Made by a program: the position numbers and the translations under genes. DNA of 64,000 bases, taken from positions 1 through 64,000 of the forward strand of contig NZ_SDLR01000001.1 in assembly GCF_004522215.1 (NCBI RefSeq), read 5' to 3'. Under the pieces are notes generated by a model, which was not told the DNA's origin, ran no database searches, and saw only the letters and a program-made list of their open reading frames with translations. Origin of the DNA: Ammoniphilus sp. YIM 78166 (GTDB taxonomy: Bacteria; Bacillota; Bacilli; Aneurinibacillales; RAOX-1). Numbering within the stretch: position 1 is the stretch's first letter; every line of letters starts with the position of its first letter. Positions 27,398-36,806 of the stretch are shown piece after piece.

Positions 27398-28705
27398 ATG
27401 AGAATGGTGGATCTGATCCAAAGAAAAAGGGATGGTCTTACGTTATCCAAGGAAGAAATCAACTTTATTATTAATGGATATACCCAAGGGAGCATACCCG
27501 ATTACCAAGTGGCGGCATGGGCCATGGCTATTTACTTCCAGGGAATGAATGCACAGGAAATTGCGGATCTGACCATGGCCATGGTTCAATCCGGGGATGT
27601 AGTGGACCTGACAGGGATTGAGGGAGTGAAAGTGGATAAACACAGTACCGGCGGTGTTGGAGATACGACTACGCTTGTGTTAGGTCCGCTAGTAGCAGCT
27701 GTCGGCGTTCCTGTAGCAAAAATGTCGGGACGCGGACTTGGACACACGGGAGGAACCATTGATAAATTAGAATCGATTGAAGGTTTTCATACGGAAATAA
27801 CCAAAGAACAGTTTATTGATATCGTTAATAAATATAAGGTTGCGGTTGCTGGACAGAGTGGGAACCTCACTCCTGCGGATAAAAAGCTATATGGGCTTCG
27901 TGACGTCACGGCCACTGTGAGTTCCATTCCGCTTATCGCTAGCTCTATCATGAGCAAGAAAATTGCTTCAGGAGCGGATGCCATCGTGCTCGATGTTAAG
28001 ACCGGGGACGGCGCTTTCATGAAGACGATTGAAGGGTCAAGAGAACTGGCACAGACCATGGTGCGCATCGGGCAGGATGTGGGTCGCAATACAGTTGCTG
28101 TCATCAGTGACATGAGCCAGCCTTTGGGATTTGCGGTAGGAAATGCTTTAGAAGTGAAAGAGGCCATCGACACCCTGCGAGGTGAAGGTCCAGAGGATTT
28201 AACAGAGCTCTGCTTAGTGTTGGGTGCACACATGGTACACCTAGCGAAACGGGCAGAAACCTTTGAAGAGGCCTATAACCAGCTGCAGTCGGTATTGAAG
28301 TCTGGTGAAGGGATACATAAACTTAAGGAGTTTATCGCGGCGCAAGGGGGCGATTCGAGCATCGTTGATCATCCCGAGAAGCTTCCTCAAGCTAATCGCC
28401 AGATCGAAGTGAAAGCAAGCTTAAATGGATATATTAAGTCTATACAGGCAGAGAGCATTGGTCATATTGCCATGATGTTAGGTGCAGGCAGAAAGACCAA
28501 GGAGGATCCCATTGATCTAGCTGTGGGGGTTGTTTTAAAGAAGAAGGTAGGAGCTCCAGTCAAAGCAGGGGATGTTCTAGCTGTCTTGCACGTGAACGGT
28601 TCAGCGGACTACTCGGATATAGTGAACAGAACCACTCAAGCATTTATCCTTACGCAGGAGCCAGTAGAGCCACCGACTCTAATATATGATGTCATTGTCG
28701 AATAG
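27398..28705 (+). CDS. pdp: Pyrimidine-nucleoside phosphorylase
   Basis: A 435-residue enzyme starting [13 protein letters not shown]. The signature [17 protein letters not shown] (about 81) is the phosphate/nucleoside site of the thymidine/pyrimidine-nucleoside phosphorylase family, which splits uridine or thymidine with phosphate for salvage. ATG 27398 is chosen because GAGGTG precedes it and an extended -10 lies at 27355; the open frame reaches 27320 but that part lies in the terminator. The XapX-like gene follows 15 bases later. Confidence 0.93.
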   Translation: MRMVDLIQRKRDGLTLSKEEINFIINGYTQGSIPDYQVAAWAMAIYFQGMNAQEIADLTMAMVQSGDVVDLTGIEGVKVDKHSTGGVGDTTTLVLGPLVAAVGVPVAKMSGRGLGHTGGTIDKLESIEGFHTEITKEQFIDIVNKYKVAVAGQSGNLTPADKKLYGLRDVTATVSSIPLIASSIMSKKIASGADAIVLDVKTGDGAFMKTIEGSRELAQTMVRIGQDVGRNTVAVISDMSQPLGFAVGNALEVKEAIDTLRGEGPEDLTELCLVLGAHMVHLAKRAETFEEAYNQLQSVLKSGEGIHKLKEFIAAQGGDSSIVDHPEKLPQANRQIEVKASLNGYIKSIQAESIGHIAMMLGAGRKTKEDPIDLAVGVVLKKKVGAPVKAGDVLAVLHVNGSADYSDIVNRTTQAFILTQEPVEPPTLIYDVIVE

Positions 28706-28720
28706 CTGGGAGGTACTACG

Positions 28721-28891
28721 ATGAGAGAGATCGTGATGTCTATCCTTGCTGGAATCTTAGTGGGGATTATTTTTAAATTAATGAAGCTTCCTATTCCGGC
28801 CCCACCGGTCTTGCCTGCTGTACTTGGAATCTTTGGTCTTTACTTGGGAGGAAAAATTGCAGAAATGGTACTGCAGATGTGGGGCAAATAA
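28721..28891 (+). CDS. XapX-domain small membrane protein
   Basis: A 56-residue protein beginning MREIVMSILAGILVGIIF, with LPIPAPPVLPAVLGIFGLYLG as its second half. The Pro-Ala-Pro-Pro-Val-Leu turn between two hydrophobic helices is the hallmark of the XapX (DUF1427) family. A good GGGAGG site precedes the ATG. It forms an operon with pdp, consistent with the family's association with nucleoside use (xapX sits beside xanthosine phosphorylase genes elsewhere). Exact function unknown. Confidence 0.85.
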   Translation: MREIVMSILAGILVGIIFKLMKLPIPAPPVLPAVLGIFGLYLGGKIAEMVLQMWGK

Positions 28892-28897
28892 AAAAGG

Positions 28898-28932
28898 AAG
28901 AGCACGTCTTTTCTAAGACTTGCTCTTTTTTC
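28898..28932 (+). terminator. Terminator of pdp-xapX
   Basis: AAGAGCA (28898-28904) pairs with TGCTCTT (28921-28927), with an inner GTCTT/AAGAC helix, followed by T6. Confidence 0.85.
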
Positions 28933-28937
28933 ATTTA

Positions 28938-28977
28938 GCAGATAAGAATTTATAAAATATTAGAATTCTTTATCTGC
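28938..28977. repeat. 40 bp palindromic element, copy B
   Basis: The same length and termini as copy A at 3649-3688 (GCAGATAAGAAT at the left, CTTTATCTGC at the right). It lies between convergent genes, downstream of both. Confidence 0.75.
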
Positions 28978-29038
28978 ATAAGGGCAACTAGGCTGCCGCA
29001 CAACTCATTTGACATAAAGAACGTCAAGTGGAGTTTCA

Positions 29039-29055
29039 GCGCCAAGGCTTGGCGC
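29039..29055. other. GC-rich perfect palindrome
   Basis: GCGCCAAGGCTTGGCGC is an 8+1+8 palindrome in AT-rich surroundings, just 3' of the NlpC/P60 gene. It lacks a following T-run on either strand, so it is not a standard terminator. Confidence 0.5.
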
Positions 29056-29069
29056 CAGCCAAGTTTTCT

Positions 29070-29993
29070 TTACCAAAATCTCATGGCCCCGCAATATTTC
29101 TCTAAGTATTTGCCTTCCCATAGCGGTTGGATCTTCACTACGTAATTAGAGTTCGAAGCATGCAAGAACTCTCCGTCACCAGCATAAATCCCCACATGGT
29201 CAACAAATCCTCGTTCATTCGCAAAATAAACAAGATCACCAGGCAGCAAGTCCTCCTTCTGTACCTCCATCCCATGTTCCTTACCGAACTTAAATTGCGC
29301 AGAGGCATCCCGAGGGATCAAAATTCCATTGGCCAAATGCATGGTGCGTGAGAATCCCGAGCAATCATAGCCAAAGCTAGACATTCCGGACCATAGATAG
29401 GGAAGATCAAGAAAAGGCTTACTTGCTTCCACAATTTTATCCCCGTCTTGTTTCTCAAGCAACGGGTAGGGAGCGTGTTCTCCTTCTCTGACTTTAACTT
29501 CGGAAGCAGCAAGGGCTCCCTGTTCTCCCGTAGGCAGCTTCACCCAAACCTGTTCCTCGTCTTTTCTAATAAAAGGGAGGTGAGTCAAATAGGAGAGGGT
29601 TAGGCCGTTCTCCTTCTTTAGAGAAGTTTGAGGTACGGTAACCCACGTGTGAGGTGCTTGGGTATAGAGTAGGTGATAGTCTTCGTTATAGGTCAACTGC
29701 AGTGTAGGAACCCACCCAGGATATCCCGTTTCATTCTTAGGTGTCCACTGGTCGGGTATCAGGATGTGACTCCAATCTCCTGACTCTTCTGTCACAATGA
29801 CTTGGGAACCATATAGTAGTTGGGTTTGTAAAATATTTTCATCAATAAACCAAATGCGGTCTTGATGGGTTAAGCCTGAAAGCCAAGCAGGCAAATCGGT
29901 TGGATTGGTCGTTGCATAGTAGTCCATCTCTCGCTGCAGATTGGGCTGGGTCCATACGGTTGCTACATTTACACTTACGTAGGCGAATTTCAA
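29070..29993 (-). CDS. NlpC/P60 peptidase with SH3-like domains (YkfC-like)
   Basis: A 307-residue protein with two SH3-like regions (about 1-85 and 105-165) and a C-terminal NlpC/P60 domain: catalytic Cys in GYDCSGFSRTMH (about 217), His in VDHVGIYAG (about 267) and a third polar residue after LHASNS. The architecture resembles gamma-D-glutamyl-L-diamino acid endopeptidases such as YkfC, which trim cell-wall peptides. No signal peptide is seen, which favours a cytoplasmic role in muropeptide recycling. The start appears to be TTG after AAAGGGG. Confidence 0.8.
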   Translation of the reverse strand: MKFAYVSVNVATVWTQPNLQREMDYYATTNPTDLPAWLSGLTHQDRIWFIDENILQTQLLYGSQVIVTEESGDWSHILIPDQWTPKNETGYPGWVPTLQLTYNEDYHLLYTQAPHTWVTVPQTSLKKENGLTLSYLTHLPFIRKDEEQVWVKLPTGEQGALAASEVKVREGEHAPYPLLEKQDGDKIVEASKPFLDLPYLWSGMSSFGYDCSGFSRTMHLANGILIPRDASAQFKFGKEHGMEVQKEDLLPGDLVYFANERGFVDHVGIYAGDGEFLHASNSNYVVKIQPLWEGKYLEKYCGAMRFW

Positions 29994-30051
29994 CTAAACG
30001 TCCCCTTTCAGTTACAAGCGTACTCACTAAGTATAAACCTCCATCTTTCGT

Positions 30052-30079
30052 TTGGAAACAGGTTTGAGTAATAGTATAA
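30052..30079 (+). promoter_or_regulatory. SigA-type promoter of the RNA methyltransferase gene
   Basis: TTGGAA (30052-30057), a 16-base spacer and a perfect TATAAT (30074-30079). Confidence 0.7.
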
Positions 30080-30115
30080 TGTTTTCATTACGCCTTGTGG
30101 ATAGGAGAGAAGGGT

Positions 30116-31288
30116 ATGTCTAGCAGTCAGATTGTGGAATTAATTGCGACTTCGACCTTTGGTTTAGAGTCTGTGGTTGGAGAAGAGGTTCGTTCCCTAG
30201 GTTTTGAAAATGCGGTAGTAGAAAACGGAAAAGTCACGTTCAAAGCAGGTCTTGAAGCGATACCGAAAGCAAACTTATGGCTGCGGACCGCAGATCGCAT
30301 CCGATTAAAGGTAGGTGAGTTCGAGGCTCGTACGTTCGATGAGCTATTTGAAAAAACAAAGGCCCTTCCTTGGTCAGATTGGCTTCCTGTGGACGCTCAA
30401 TTTCCCGTAGATGGGAAGTCGGTCAAGTCGACGCTATTTTCCATTTCAGATAGCCAAGCGATCGTGAAAAAAGCGATTGTCGAACATATGAAGCAAAAAT
30501 ATAAAAAAGAATGGTTCGAGGAAAGTGGTCCATTATATCGGATTGAGGTTTCTTTGCTTAAGGATGTCGCGACCTTAACGATCGATACGAGTGGAACAGC
30601 CTTACATAAACGGGGTTATCGTACCTTAATCGGTGGAGCTCCCCTCAAGGAAACCATGGCAGCTGCCCTCATACTGCTTTCGAAATGGAGACCGGATACA
30701 GCATTAATTGACCCATTTTGCGGGTCTGGAACGATACCGATTGAGGCCGCTCTAATTGGCCAAAATATTGCTCCAGGAATGAACCGGGAGTTCGCTTCAG
30801 AAAACTGGCCTATCATTCCTAAAGAAATTTGGCGAGAAGCCAGAAGAGAAACGCATGATCTAGCCAGATATGATCAACCTCTTCAGATTATGGGGACGGA
30901 TTATGATGAAGAGGTTTTACAGGTCGCAAGAAGGAATGCGGAAGAAGCCATGGTCGGGGAACATATCCACTTCCAGCGAATGGATGTAAGAGATCTGCGC
31001 TCAAGCAAGAAATATGGTAAGATCATTTGTAATCCTCCCTATGGAGAGCGACTCGGGGAAGAAAAAGAAGTCGAGCTATTGTATCGAGAGATGGGTAGGG
31101 TTTTCCAAGCCCTAGACACCTGGTCCTACTATGTGATTACTTCTAATGAGAAGTTTGAGGAATTGTTCGGGAGAAGGGCAAGCAAAAAGAGAAAGTTGTT
31201 TAACGGTAATATCAAAGTAGATTATTATCAATATTTTGGACCGAGACCTCCACGGCCAAAGAGAGAAGGGGAAGAGCCGCGTGGATGA
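30116..31288 (+). CDS. THUMP-domain RNA N2-guanosine methyltransferase (RlmL/YpsC-like)
   Basis: A 390-residue enzyme with an N-terminal THUMP region (about 45-150) and a Rossmann methyltransferase domain: DPFCGSGTIPIEAAL (about 200) and the catalytic NPPYGER (about 304). The family methylates guanosine N2 in 23S rRNA or tRNA. ATG 30116 follows GGAGAGAAGG. It ends inside the start region of a tiny membrane protein gene. Confidence 0.88.
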   Translation: MSSSQIVELIATSTFGLESVVGEEVRSLGFENAVVENGKVTFKAGLEAIPKANLWLRTADRIRLKVGEFEARTFDELFEKTKALPWSDWLPVDAQFPVDGKSVKSTLFSISDSQAIVKKAIVEHMKQKYKKEWFEESGPLYRIEVSLLKDVATLTIDTSGTALHKRGYRTLIGGAPLKETMAAALILLSKWRPDTALIDPFCGSGTIPIEAALIGQNIAPGMNREFASENWPIIPKEIWREARRETHDLARYDQPLQIMGTDYDEEVLQVARRNAEEAMVGEHIHFQRMDVRDLRSSKKYGKIICNPPYGERLGEEKEVELLYREMGRVFQALDTWSYYVITSNEKFEELFGRRASKKRKLFNGNIKVDYYQYFGPRPPRPKREGEEPRG

Positions 31289-31403
31289 GTTTTTTCGACG
31301 CAGAAGAAATAATAAGCCGCTTTACTATATCATGATCGGGTTTTTAGCTTTTGGACTACTACTGATTGCTGGAGGCATCTGGTTTGTGATGAACGTGCAG
31401 TAA
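31281..31403 (+). CDS. Small single-pass membrane protein (40 aa)
   Basis: A GTG-started frame of 40 residues overlapping the end of the methyltransferase gene by eight bases, with AAGGGG about nine bases upstream. It has a basic N-terminus (FRRRRNNKP) followed by one hydrophobic helix (YYIMIGFLAFGLLLIAGG). A terminator follows five bases after the stop. Family not recognised. Confidence 0.5.
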   Translation: MDEFFRRRRNNKPLYYIMIGFLAFGLLLIAGGIWFVMNVQ

Positions 31404-31408
31404 AGGAA

Positions 31409-31437
31409 AAACTCCCGTTAGGCGTTAACGGGAGTTT
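31409..31437. terminator. Bidirectional terminator between the methyltransferase operon and zwf
   Basis: AAACTCCCGTTA (31409-31420) pairs with TAACGGGAGTTT (31426-31437), T-rich on both strands. Confidence 0.92.
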
Positions 31438-31453
31438 TTTCGTGTTTGTAAAA

Positions 31454-32992
31454 TTAGGCTCTAACAAAGTAGGATTCATTACCTGCTGTGGATTCTTCCT
31501 GTCCATTGACCGGCCACCAGCGGAACCCATCTTGTGTCAGCATTTGAGCAGAAGCCTCTGGTCCCCAGCTTCCTGCAGCGTAGCGATGAAGCTCGGTTTT
31601 TCCTTGCGAGAAAGCTGCAGAAATAGGATCTACAAATTTCCATGCCAGGGAAACTTCGTCCCATCGAGTGAAGAAGGTAGAATCTCCTTCGAGACAATTG
31701 TGGAGAAGTCTTTCATAGGCTTCCGGTGAATTGATTCCCGTTTCACAATTCTGGCAGAAATCCAGCGGGATGGGGGAAAGGATGCCATCCGTACCTGGCT
31801 TTTTCGCATTGAGCTTAAAGTAGATCCCTTCTTGTGGATGGATCCGGATGCTTAAAAGGTTAGGCTCAAGATTCCCTTGTTTATTGAAATAAAGATTCTT
31901 CGGAAGTGTCTTAAACTGAATAATAATTTCTGTAGCCTTATTTGGCATTCTTTTCCCCGTACGGATATAGAAAGGGACACCAGCCCAACGGAAATTGTCA
32001 ATATAGAGCTTAGCAGATACAAAGGTTTCGGTTGTGGAATGAGGATTTACGCCACTTTCTTCGAGATAGCCAGCCATATCTTTACCGGCTAGTTGACCAC
32101 GGTCATATTGTCCACGAATCACATAATCTTTGACTTCATCTTCGGAAAATCTGCGTAAGGATCGCAGCACCTTTACTTTCTCGTCTCTAATCGCCTCCGT
32201 CACGAGCCGGCTAGGCGGTTCCATCGCGATCATAGTGACCATTTGAAGCATATGGTTTTGAACCATATCTCTTAGGGCTCCAGATTTTTCATAGTAACCG
32301 CCACGTTCCTCTACTCCTACGGTTTCACTTGAAGTGATTTGCACATTCGCGATATGGTTATTGTTCCATAAAGGCTCAAAAAAGGAGTTAGCAAAGCGAA
32401 TGACTTCGATATTCTGGATCATTTCTTTACCGAGATAATGATCGATCCGATAGATCTCTTCCTCGCGAAACACGGATCGAATTTTATCGTTGAGTTCATT
32501 GGCCGATTGGTAGTCATGACCGAAGGGCTTTTCAATCACCAGTCGCTTCCAACCATTCGTTTCTAAGAGCTCACTCGATTTTAGATTATTCGAGACGTCA
32601 CCGAACAGCTCGGGCGAGATCGCGAGATAGAATACGCGATTGCCAGGAAGCTGGCTACGCTGCTCAGTTTCTGTTAATTCATTCTTTAATTTTATGTAGC
32701 TTGCCGCATTTTGCAGATCAACGCTCACATAGCTAAGCTTGTCAGCAAAGGCTTCCCATAGTCCTTGCTTTTCGGCAGAGAAGCGGCCAAATTCTTTAAG
32801 AGAATGAAGAACATGGTCTCTAAATGTTTCGTTCGACCAGTCTTTACGCGCTACGCCAATAACTGAGAAAGATGCTGGCAGTAGTCCTCGTTGATAGAGG
32901 CTGAAGATAGCAGGGTAAAGCTTTCTTTTAGCTAGGTCCCCGGTAGCTCCGAACAATACGATGGTAGATGGTTCAATAGGTGATGAGTGCAT
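31454..32992 (-). CDS. zwf: Glucose-6-phosphate 1-dehydrogenase
   Basis: A 512-residue NADP-linked enzyme at the entry to the oxidative pentose phosphate pathway. Landmarks are the nucleotide motif GATGDLAKRKLYPA (about 15) and the substrate motif RIDHYLGKE (about 181). ATG complementary to 32990-32992 is chosen because GGAGG is five bases upstream. Usual length for the family. Confidence 0.97.
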   Translation of the reverse strand: MHSSPIEPSTIVLFGATGDLAKRKLYPAIFSLYQRGLLPASFSVIGVARKDWSNETFRDHVLHSLKEFGRFSAEKQGLWEAFADKLSYVSVDLQNAASYIKLKNELTETEQRSQLPGNRVFYLAISPELFGDVSNNLKSSELLETNGWKRLVIEKPFGHDYQSANELNDKIRSVFREEEIYRIDHYLGKEMIQNIEVIRFANSFFEPLWNNNHIANVQITSSETVGVEERGGYYEKSGALRDMVQNHMLQMVTMIAMEPPSRLVTEAIRDEKVKVLRSLRRFSEDEVKDYVIRGQYDRGQLAGKDMAGYLEESGVNPHSTTETFVSAKLYIDNFRWAGVPFYIRTGKRMPNKATEIIIQFKTLPKNLYFNKQGNLEPNLLSIRIHPQEGIYFKLNAKKPGTDGILSPIPLDFCQNCETGINSPEAYERLLHNCLEGDSTFFTRWDEVSLAWKFVDPISAAFSQGKTELHRYAAGSWGPEASAQMLTQDGFRWWPVNGQEESTAGNESYFVRA

Positions 32993-33050
32993 AAATTCCT
33001 CCGTCATGGCAATGAATGTTATCTGTTAGTCTCTCTCATAGAGGGGGGTT

Positions 33051-34343
33051 TTACTCCGTTTGAGTCAACAGCCTAAGGGCGTCTCCTGCAATAAACATAG
33101 AACCTGTGAAGAATATGCCATCTGATGCATTCGCTTTTTTATTGGCGTATTCATAGGCTTGTTCTAGGGATTCAAAGATAAGTGTGTCTTTGTTTGCTTG
33201 TCTGGCATTATTGGCTAACTCCACTGGATCTTTTACTCGTATCGTGTTGGAATGAGGGACAAATAAAAATGTGGATGCAAGCCCATCAAACCATTTTAGC
33301 ATGTGGTCCAATTGCTTATCTTGGGAAAAACCTAAGATAAAGTAATGCCAGTTGCATTCGAACTGGCGTACGGTTTCACAAAAGCGCCGAATTTCTTCTT
33401 CGTTATGGGCACCATCAATGACGGTAAGTGGAGACCGATCCAGGATCTGAAAGCGTCCAGGAAGGAATGTCTTAACTAATGCCTTAGCGACGTTGTCAGA
33501 TTCAATGGGGTAGCCTAGCTCTTTAAGGATGAACGAACTCTTGATTGCTATGGCGGAATTCTCCCATTGAAAGTTTCCAGCGACACCTAGGCGGTAGGGT
33601 AGGGTCGTCCCTTCCTCTACATAAGTGCCATTCCCAAGATTAAATTGTACGAAAAAGTCTGAGTGAAGACAATAGAGGGGCGCATTCTTTTTATTCGCTT
33701 CAGTTTTCAATACTTGCAATGCTTCGGGAACGGAAGTTCCGGTAACAACCGGTACTCCTTCTTTGATCACTCCTGATTTGTCGTAAGCAATTAATTCGAA
33801 GGTGGAACCTAAGACCGCCTCGTGGTCTTTGAATATATTCGTGATGATGGATAGTACAGGAGTAAAGTAGGAAACAGGATCGTTATACCCACCAATTCCC
33901 GTTTCTAGAATAACAAAATCTACTTGTTTCATTAAAAAAAGATGCAGCCCTGCTAGGAGAAAAACTTGATTGTAGTTCAGAGCGCCAAGCGGATGAGCAG
34001 CAGATGGTTCTACCGCTTGGAGAAAGCTTGGAAGAAGCAGATCAATTTGGGCAAGAATTTCGTTCTCAGGCAGGGGCGTCCGATCCACCTGTATTCGTTC
34101 GTTAAACGAGATAAAATGAGGACTTTGAACTAATCCGACACTAAGCCCATGCTCCTCAAGAATGGAAGATAGAAATAATGTTGTTGAGCCCTTGCCGCAA
34201 GTTCCAGTAACTAGAATAATAGGAATGGGGTAAGGAAGCAGATTCGTATCTTGGGCTAATTTATGGATGAGCTTCCGTTTCTCTTCCGGAGTAGCAAAGA
34301 GGCGTTTTCCTCCTAATTCTTTCAGCAGTTCTTCGGCAGTCAT
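33051..34343 (-). CDS. FolC-like Mur-ligase-family protein, divergent
   Basis: A 430-residue Mur-ligase-superfamily protein with folylpolyglutamate synthase organisation: ATPase P-loop VTGTCGKGST (about 45), central domain and C-terminal domain with IDGAHNEEE (about 315). Two family signatures differ from canonical FolC: the P-loop has Cys where GTNGKGS is usual, and the GGRLDATN segment is replaced by GGYNDPVS. It is not beside valS, the usual partner of folC. It may be a second FolC-like ligase with another substrate, or simply a divergent folylpolyglutamate synthase. An AGGAG-type ribosome site is not obvious at the first ATG. Confidence 0.75.
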   Translation of the reverse strand: MTAEELLKELGGKRLFATPEEKRKLIHKLAQDTNLLPYPIPIILVTGTCGKGSTTLFLSSILEEHGLSVGLVQSPHFISFNERIQVDRTPLPENEILAQIDLLLPSFLQAVEPSAAHPLGALNYNQVFLLAGLHLFLMKQVDFVILETGIGGYNDPVSYFTPVLSIITNIFKDHEAVLGSTFELIAYDKSGVIKEGVPVVTGTSVPEALQVLKTEANKKNAPLYCLHSDFFVQFNLGNGTYVEEGTTLPYRLGVAGNFQWENSAIAIKSSFILKELGYPIESDNVAKALVKTFLPGRFQILDRSPLTVIDGAHNEEEIRRFCETVRQFECNWHYFILGFSQDKQLDHMLKWFDGLASTFLFVPHSNTIRVKDPVELANNARQANKDTLIFESLEQAYEYANKKANASDGIFFTGSMFIAGDALRLLTQTE

Positions 34344-34482
34344 GGATTTCCCCCGGCTATTTCATGTTTTTTCAGCAAGTTTATTATAGCCCAAAAAGAA
34401 AAGCTTACCAATGTAGCTTTTACTCTCTATTTCCGGTATGATGAACTAATGATGAAAAGAGAAAAAAAAGAGGTGTACAAGC

Positions 34483-36411
34483 ATGTCCATGGTAAAGGTT
34501 GAACTCAAAGACGGCAGTGTCCGTGAGATTGAGGCCGGCATCAATTTACGAGACCTAGCTGGCCAGATTTCATCCAAATTAAAAAAAGAATCCGTAGTGG
34601 GAAGCATCAACGGCACATTAGTTGATCTAACGACTCCCATTCAAGAGGATTGCAAAATAGAGCTGTTTTCCACGGAAGATGCAGAAGGACTTGAAGTGCT
34701 TCGTCACTCGACAGCACACTTAATGGCACAGGCCATTCAACGCCTATGGCCAGGAGTTAAGTTAGCCATAGGCCCTGTCATTGAGGATGGGTTCTATTAC
34801 GATATGGCAGGCCGTACTTTTTCTTCCGAGGAATTCGAGCAAATTGAAAAAGAAATGCAGGCTATTATTAAGGAAAATCTGAAGATCGAGCGAAAAGAGA
34901 TTTCCCGAAACGACGCCTTGCAGTATTTCCTAGAGCGAGAAGATAAGTATAAAATCGAGATCATTAAAGATCTACCAGAGGATACGGTCCTCACGCTATA
35001 TACCCAAGGGGATTTTACAGACTTGTGCCGAGGACCGCATGTTCCGTCCACAGGGTACCTTAAAACCTTTAAGCTCATGTCCTTGTCTGCAGCCTATTGG
35101 CGAGGAGATGCCAAGAACGATTCCTTAACCCGTATTTACGGTACGGCTTGGCCGAAGAAAGAGCAATTGGCTGAATATCTGGACCGCTTAGAGCAAGCGC
35201 GTCGACGCGATCACCGCCGAATCGGAAAGGAAATGAAGATTTTTACGGCTACGCCTGAAGTAGGGCCTGGATTGCCTCTTTGGCTGCCGAATGGGGCGAA
35301 AATTCGCCGAACCCTCGAGCGATACATTGTAGATTTAGAAGAAAGCTTAGGCTACGACCATGTCTACACCCCAGTTCTGGCGAACGTGGAGCTCTATAAA
35401 ACGTCTGGACACTGGGAGCACTATCAGGAAGATATGTTCCCTCCTATGGAGATGGAGAATGAGATGTTCGTGCTCCGCCCGATGAACTGTCCTCATCATA
35501 TGATGGTGTACAAGTCCGAGAAGAGAAGCTATCGTGATCTTCCTATTCGAATTGCGGAGCTTGGGACCATGCACCGCTATGAAGCATCCGGAGCTGTTTC
35601 TGGACTCCAGCGCGTGAGAGCAATGACCCTAAACGATGCGCATATTTTCTGCCGTCCGGATCAAATACAAGAAGAGTTCAGCCGTACGGTTCAGCTCATC
35701 CAACAAGCGTATAAGGATCTGAACATTACCGATTACTGGTTCCGTTTGTCTTATCGCGATCCGGAAGATAAAGAGAAGTATGTTCAAAACGATGAACTGT
35801 GGGAAATGGCCCAATCCATGCTTAAGCAAGCCATGGATAACCTAGGTTTGCCTTATAAAGAAGTAGAAGGGGAAGCGGCCTTCTATGGTCCGAAGCTTGA
35901 TGTGCAGGTGAAGACAGCCATCGGTAAGGATGAGACCCTATCGACCGTCCAGTTAGATTTCTTATTGCCAGATCGATTCGAGTTGGAATACATTGGTGAT
36001 GATGACAAACCTCATCGTCCGGTTGTAATCCACCGTGGAATCCTTTCTACCATGGAACGTCTGACTGCTTACCTTATTGAAGTGTACGAGGGTAAGTTCC
36101 CACTTTGGCTATCTCCAACGCAAGTGAAGGTGCTAACGATTAGCAACGATCTTGCTGGATATGCGGAGGAAGTTGTCCAGAAGCTAAAACGCCTGGGAGT
36201 ACGCGTTGAATTAGACAATCGCAACGAGAAGATCGGCTATAAAATTCGCCAGGCTCAGCTCGAGAAAATGCCGTATATGGCTGTGATCGGGAAGGCTGAA
36301 GCAGAAAATGGACAAGTTGCTGTGCGTAAAAGAGAGCAGGGTGACTTAGGTACAATGGCGTTGAATGACTTTGTTCAACAGATCTTAGAAGAGATTGCAG
36401 AGAAGAAGTAG
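34483..36411 (+). CDS. thrS: Threonyl-tRNA synthetase
   Basis: A 642-residue class II synthetase: TGS domain (1-62), tRNA-editing domain with [10 protein letters not shown] (about 75) and RGPHVPSTG (about 183), catalytic core with PMNCPHHM (about 333) and the anticodon domain from about 540. AAAAGAGGTG precedes the start. Only 139 bases separate it from the divergent FolC-like gene and no T-box motif is visible, unlike many Bacillus thrS genes. Confidence 0.97.
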   Translation: MSMVKVELKDGSVREIEAGINLRDLAGQISSKLKKESVVGSINGTLVDLTTPIQEDCKIELFSTEDAEGLEVLRHSTAHLMAQAIQRLWPGVKLAIGPVIEDGFYYDMAGRTFSSEEFEQIEKEMQAIIKENLKIERKEISRNDALQYFLEREDKYKIEIIKDLPEDTVLTLYTQGDFTDLCRGPHVPSTGYLKTFKLMSLSAAYWRGDAKNDSLTRIYGTAWPKKEQLAEYLDRLEQARRRDHRRIGKEMKIFTATPEVGPGLPLWLPNGAKIRRTLERYIVDLEESLGYDHVYTPVLANVELYKTSGHWEHYQEDMFPPMEMENEMFVLRPMNCPHHMMVYKSEKRSYRDLPIRIAELGTMHRYEASGAVSGLQRVRAMTLNDAHIFCRPDQIQEEFSRTVQLIQQAYKDLNITDYWFRLSYRDPEDKEKYVQNDELWEMAQSMLKQAMDNLGLPYKEVEGEAAFYGPKLDVQVKTAIGKDETLSTVQLDFLLPDRFELEYIGDDDKPHRPVVIHRGILSTMERLTAYLIEVYEGKFPLWLSPTQVKVLTISNDLAGYAEEVVQKLKRLGVRVELDNRNEKIGYKIRQAQLEKMPYMAVIGKAEAENGQVAVRKREQGDLGTMALNDFVQQILEEIAEKK

Positions 36412-36420
36412 GAAGAGGAG

Positions 36421-36451
36421 AGCCAATCCGTATACGGGTTGGTTCTTTTTT
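36421..36451 (+). terminator. Terminator of thrS
   Basis: AGCCAATCCG (36421-36430) pairs with CGGGTTGGTT (36435-36444), followed by a T-run. Confidence 0.85.
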
Positions 36452-36472
36452 TAATGAAAAAAAACACAGACC

Positions 36473-36685
36473 TTATGCAGAAGGTCTGTGGTTCGGTTTC
36501 CCAGGGCTGCCTTGAAATCCAGCTAAGACACTAAAGACAATAAATACGTTAACAGCCCATAAGGTAAACAACATGGAAATATCCTGGAAGACAATGGATG
36601 TATAACCATTCCACTTCATAACTAAAAGAGATTGCAAGTAGATGAGGACAAAGCCGCCAATAAGAGATAAGGCTAATTTATGCAT
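36473..36685 (-). CDS. Small two-helix membrane protein
   Basis: About 70 residues (83 if the upstream ATG at 36724 is used): two hydrophobic helices (LALSLIGGFVLIYLQSLLV and a second near the C-terminus) and a polar Pro-rich tail. CGGAGG lies about nine bases before the chosen ATG. Not recognised; likely an inner-membrane protein. Confidence 0.65.
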   Translation of the reverse strand: MHKLALSLIGGFVLIYLQSLLVMKWNGYTSIVFQDISMLFTLWAVNVFIVFSVLAGFQGSPGKPNHRPSA

Positions 36686-36806
36686 CCATTTCTTCCTCCG
36701 ATCATTTTTTTTCATTATATCCATAAAATCGTCACAGAGGAAGGCTTGTTTATTTTGGAGTTTAGGTTATCTCGTTATTGGTGTAGTCTAAGTGAACCTT
36801 ACTGAT

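Noticed and set aside
34344-34482. T-box leader for thrS
   Set aside because: The interval is too short and lacks the T-box word and specifier-loop features seen clearly at trpS.
36473-36724. Longer start for the small membrane protein at the ATG complementary to 36724
   Set aside because: No ribosome site precedes that ATG, while CGGAGG is well placed for the internal ATG at 36685.
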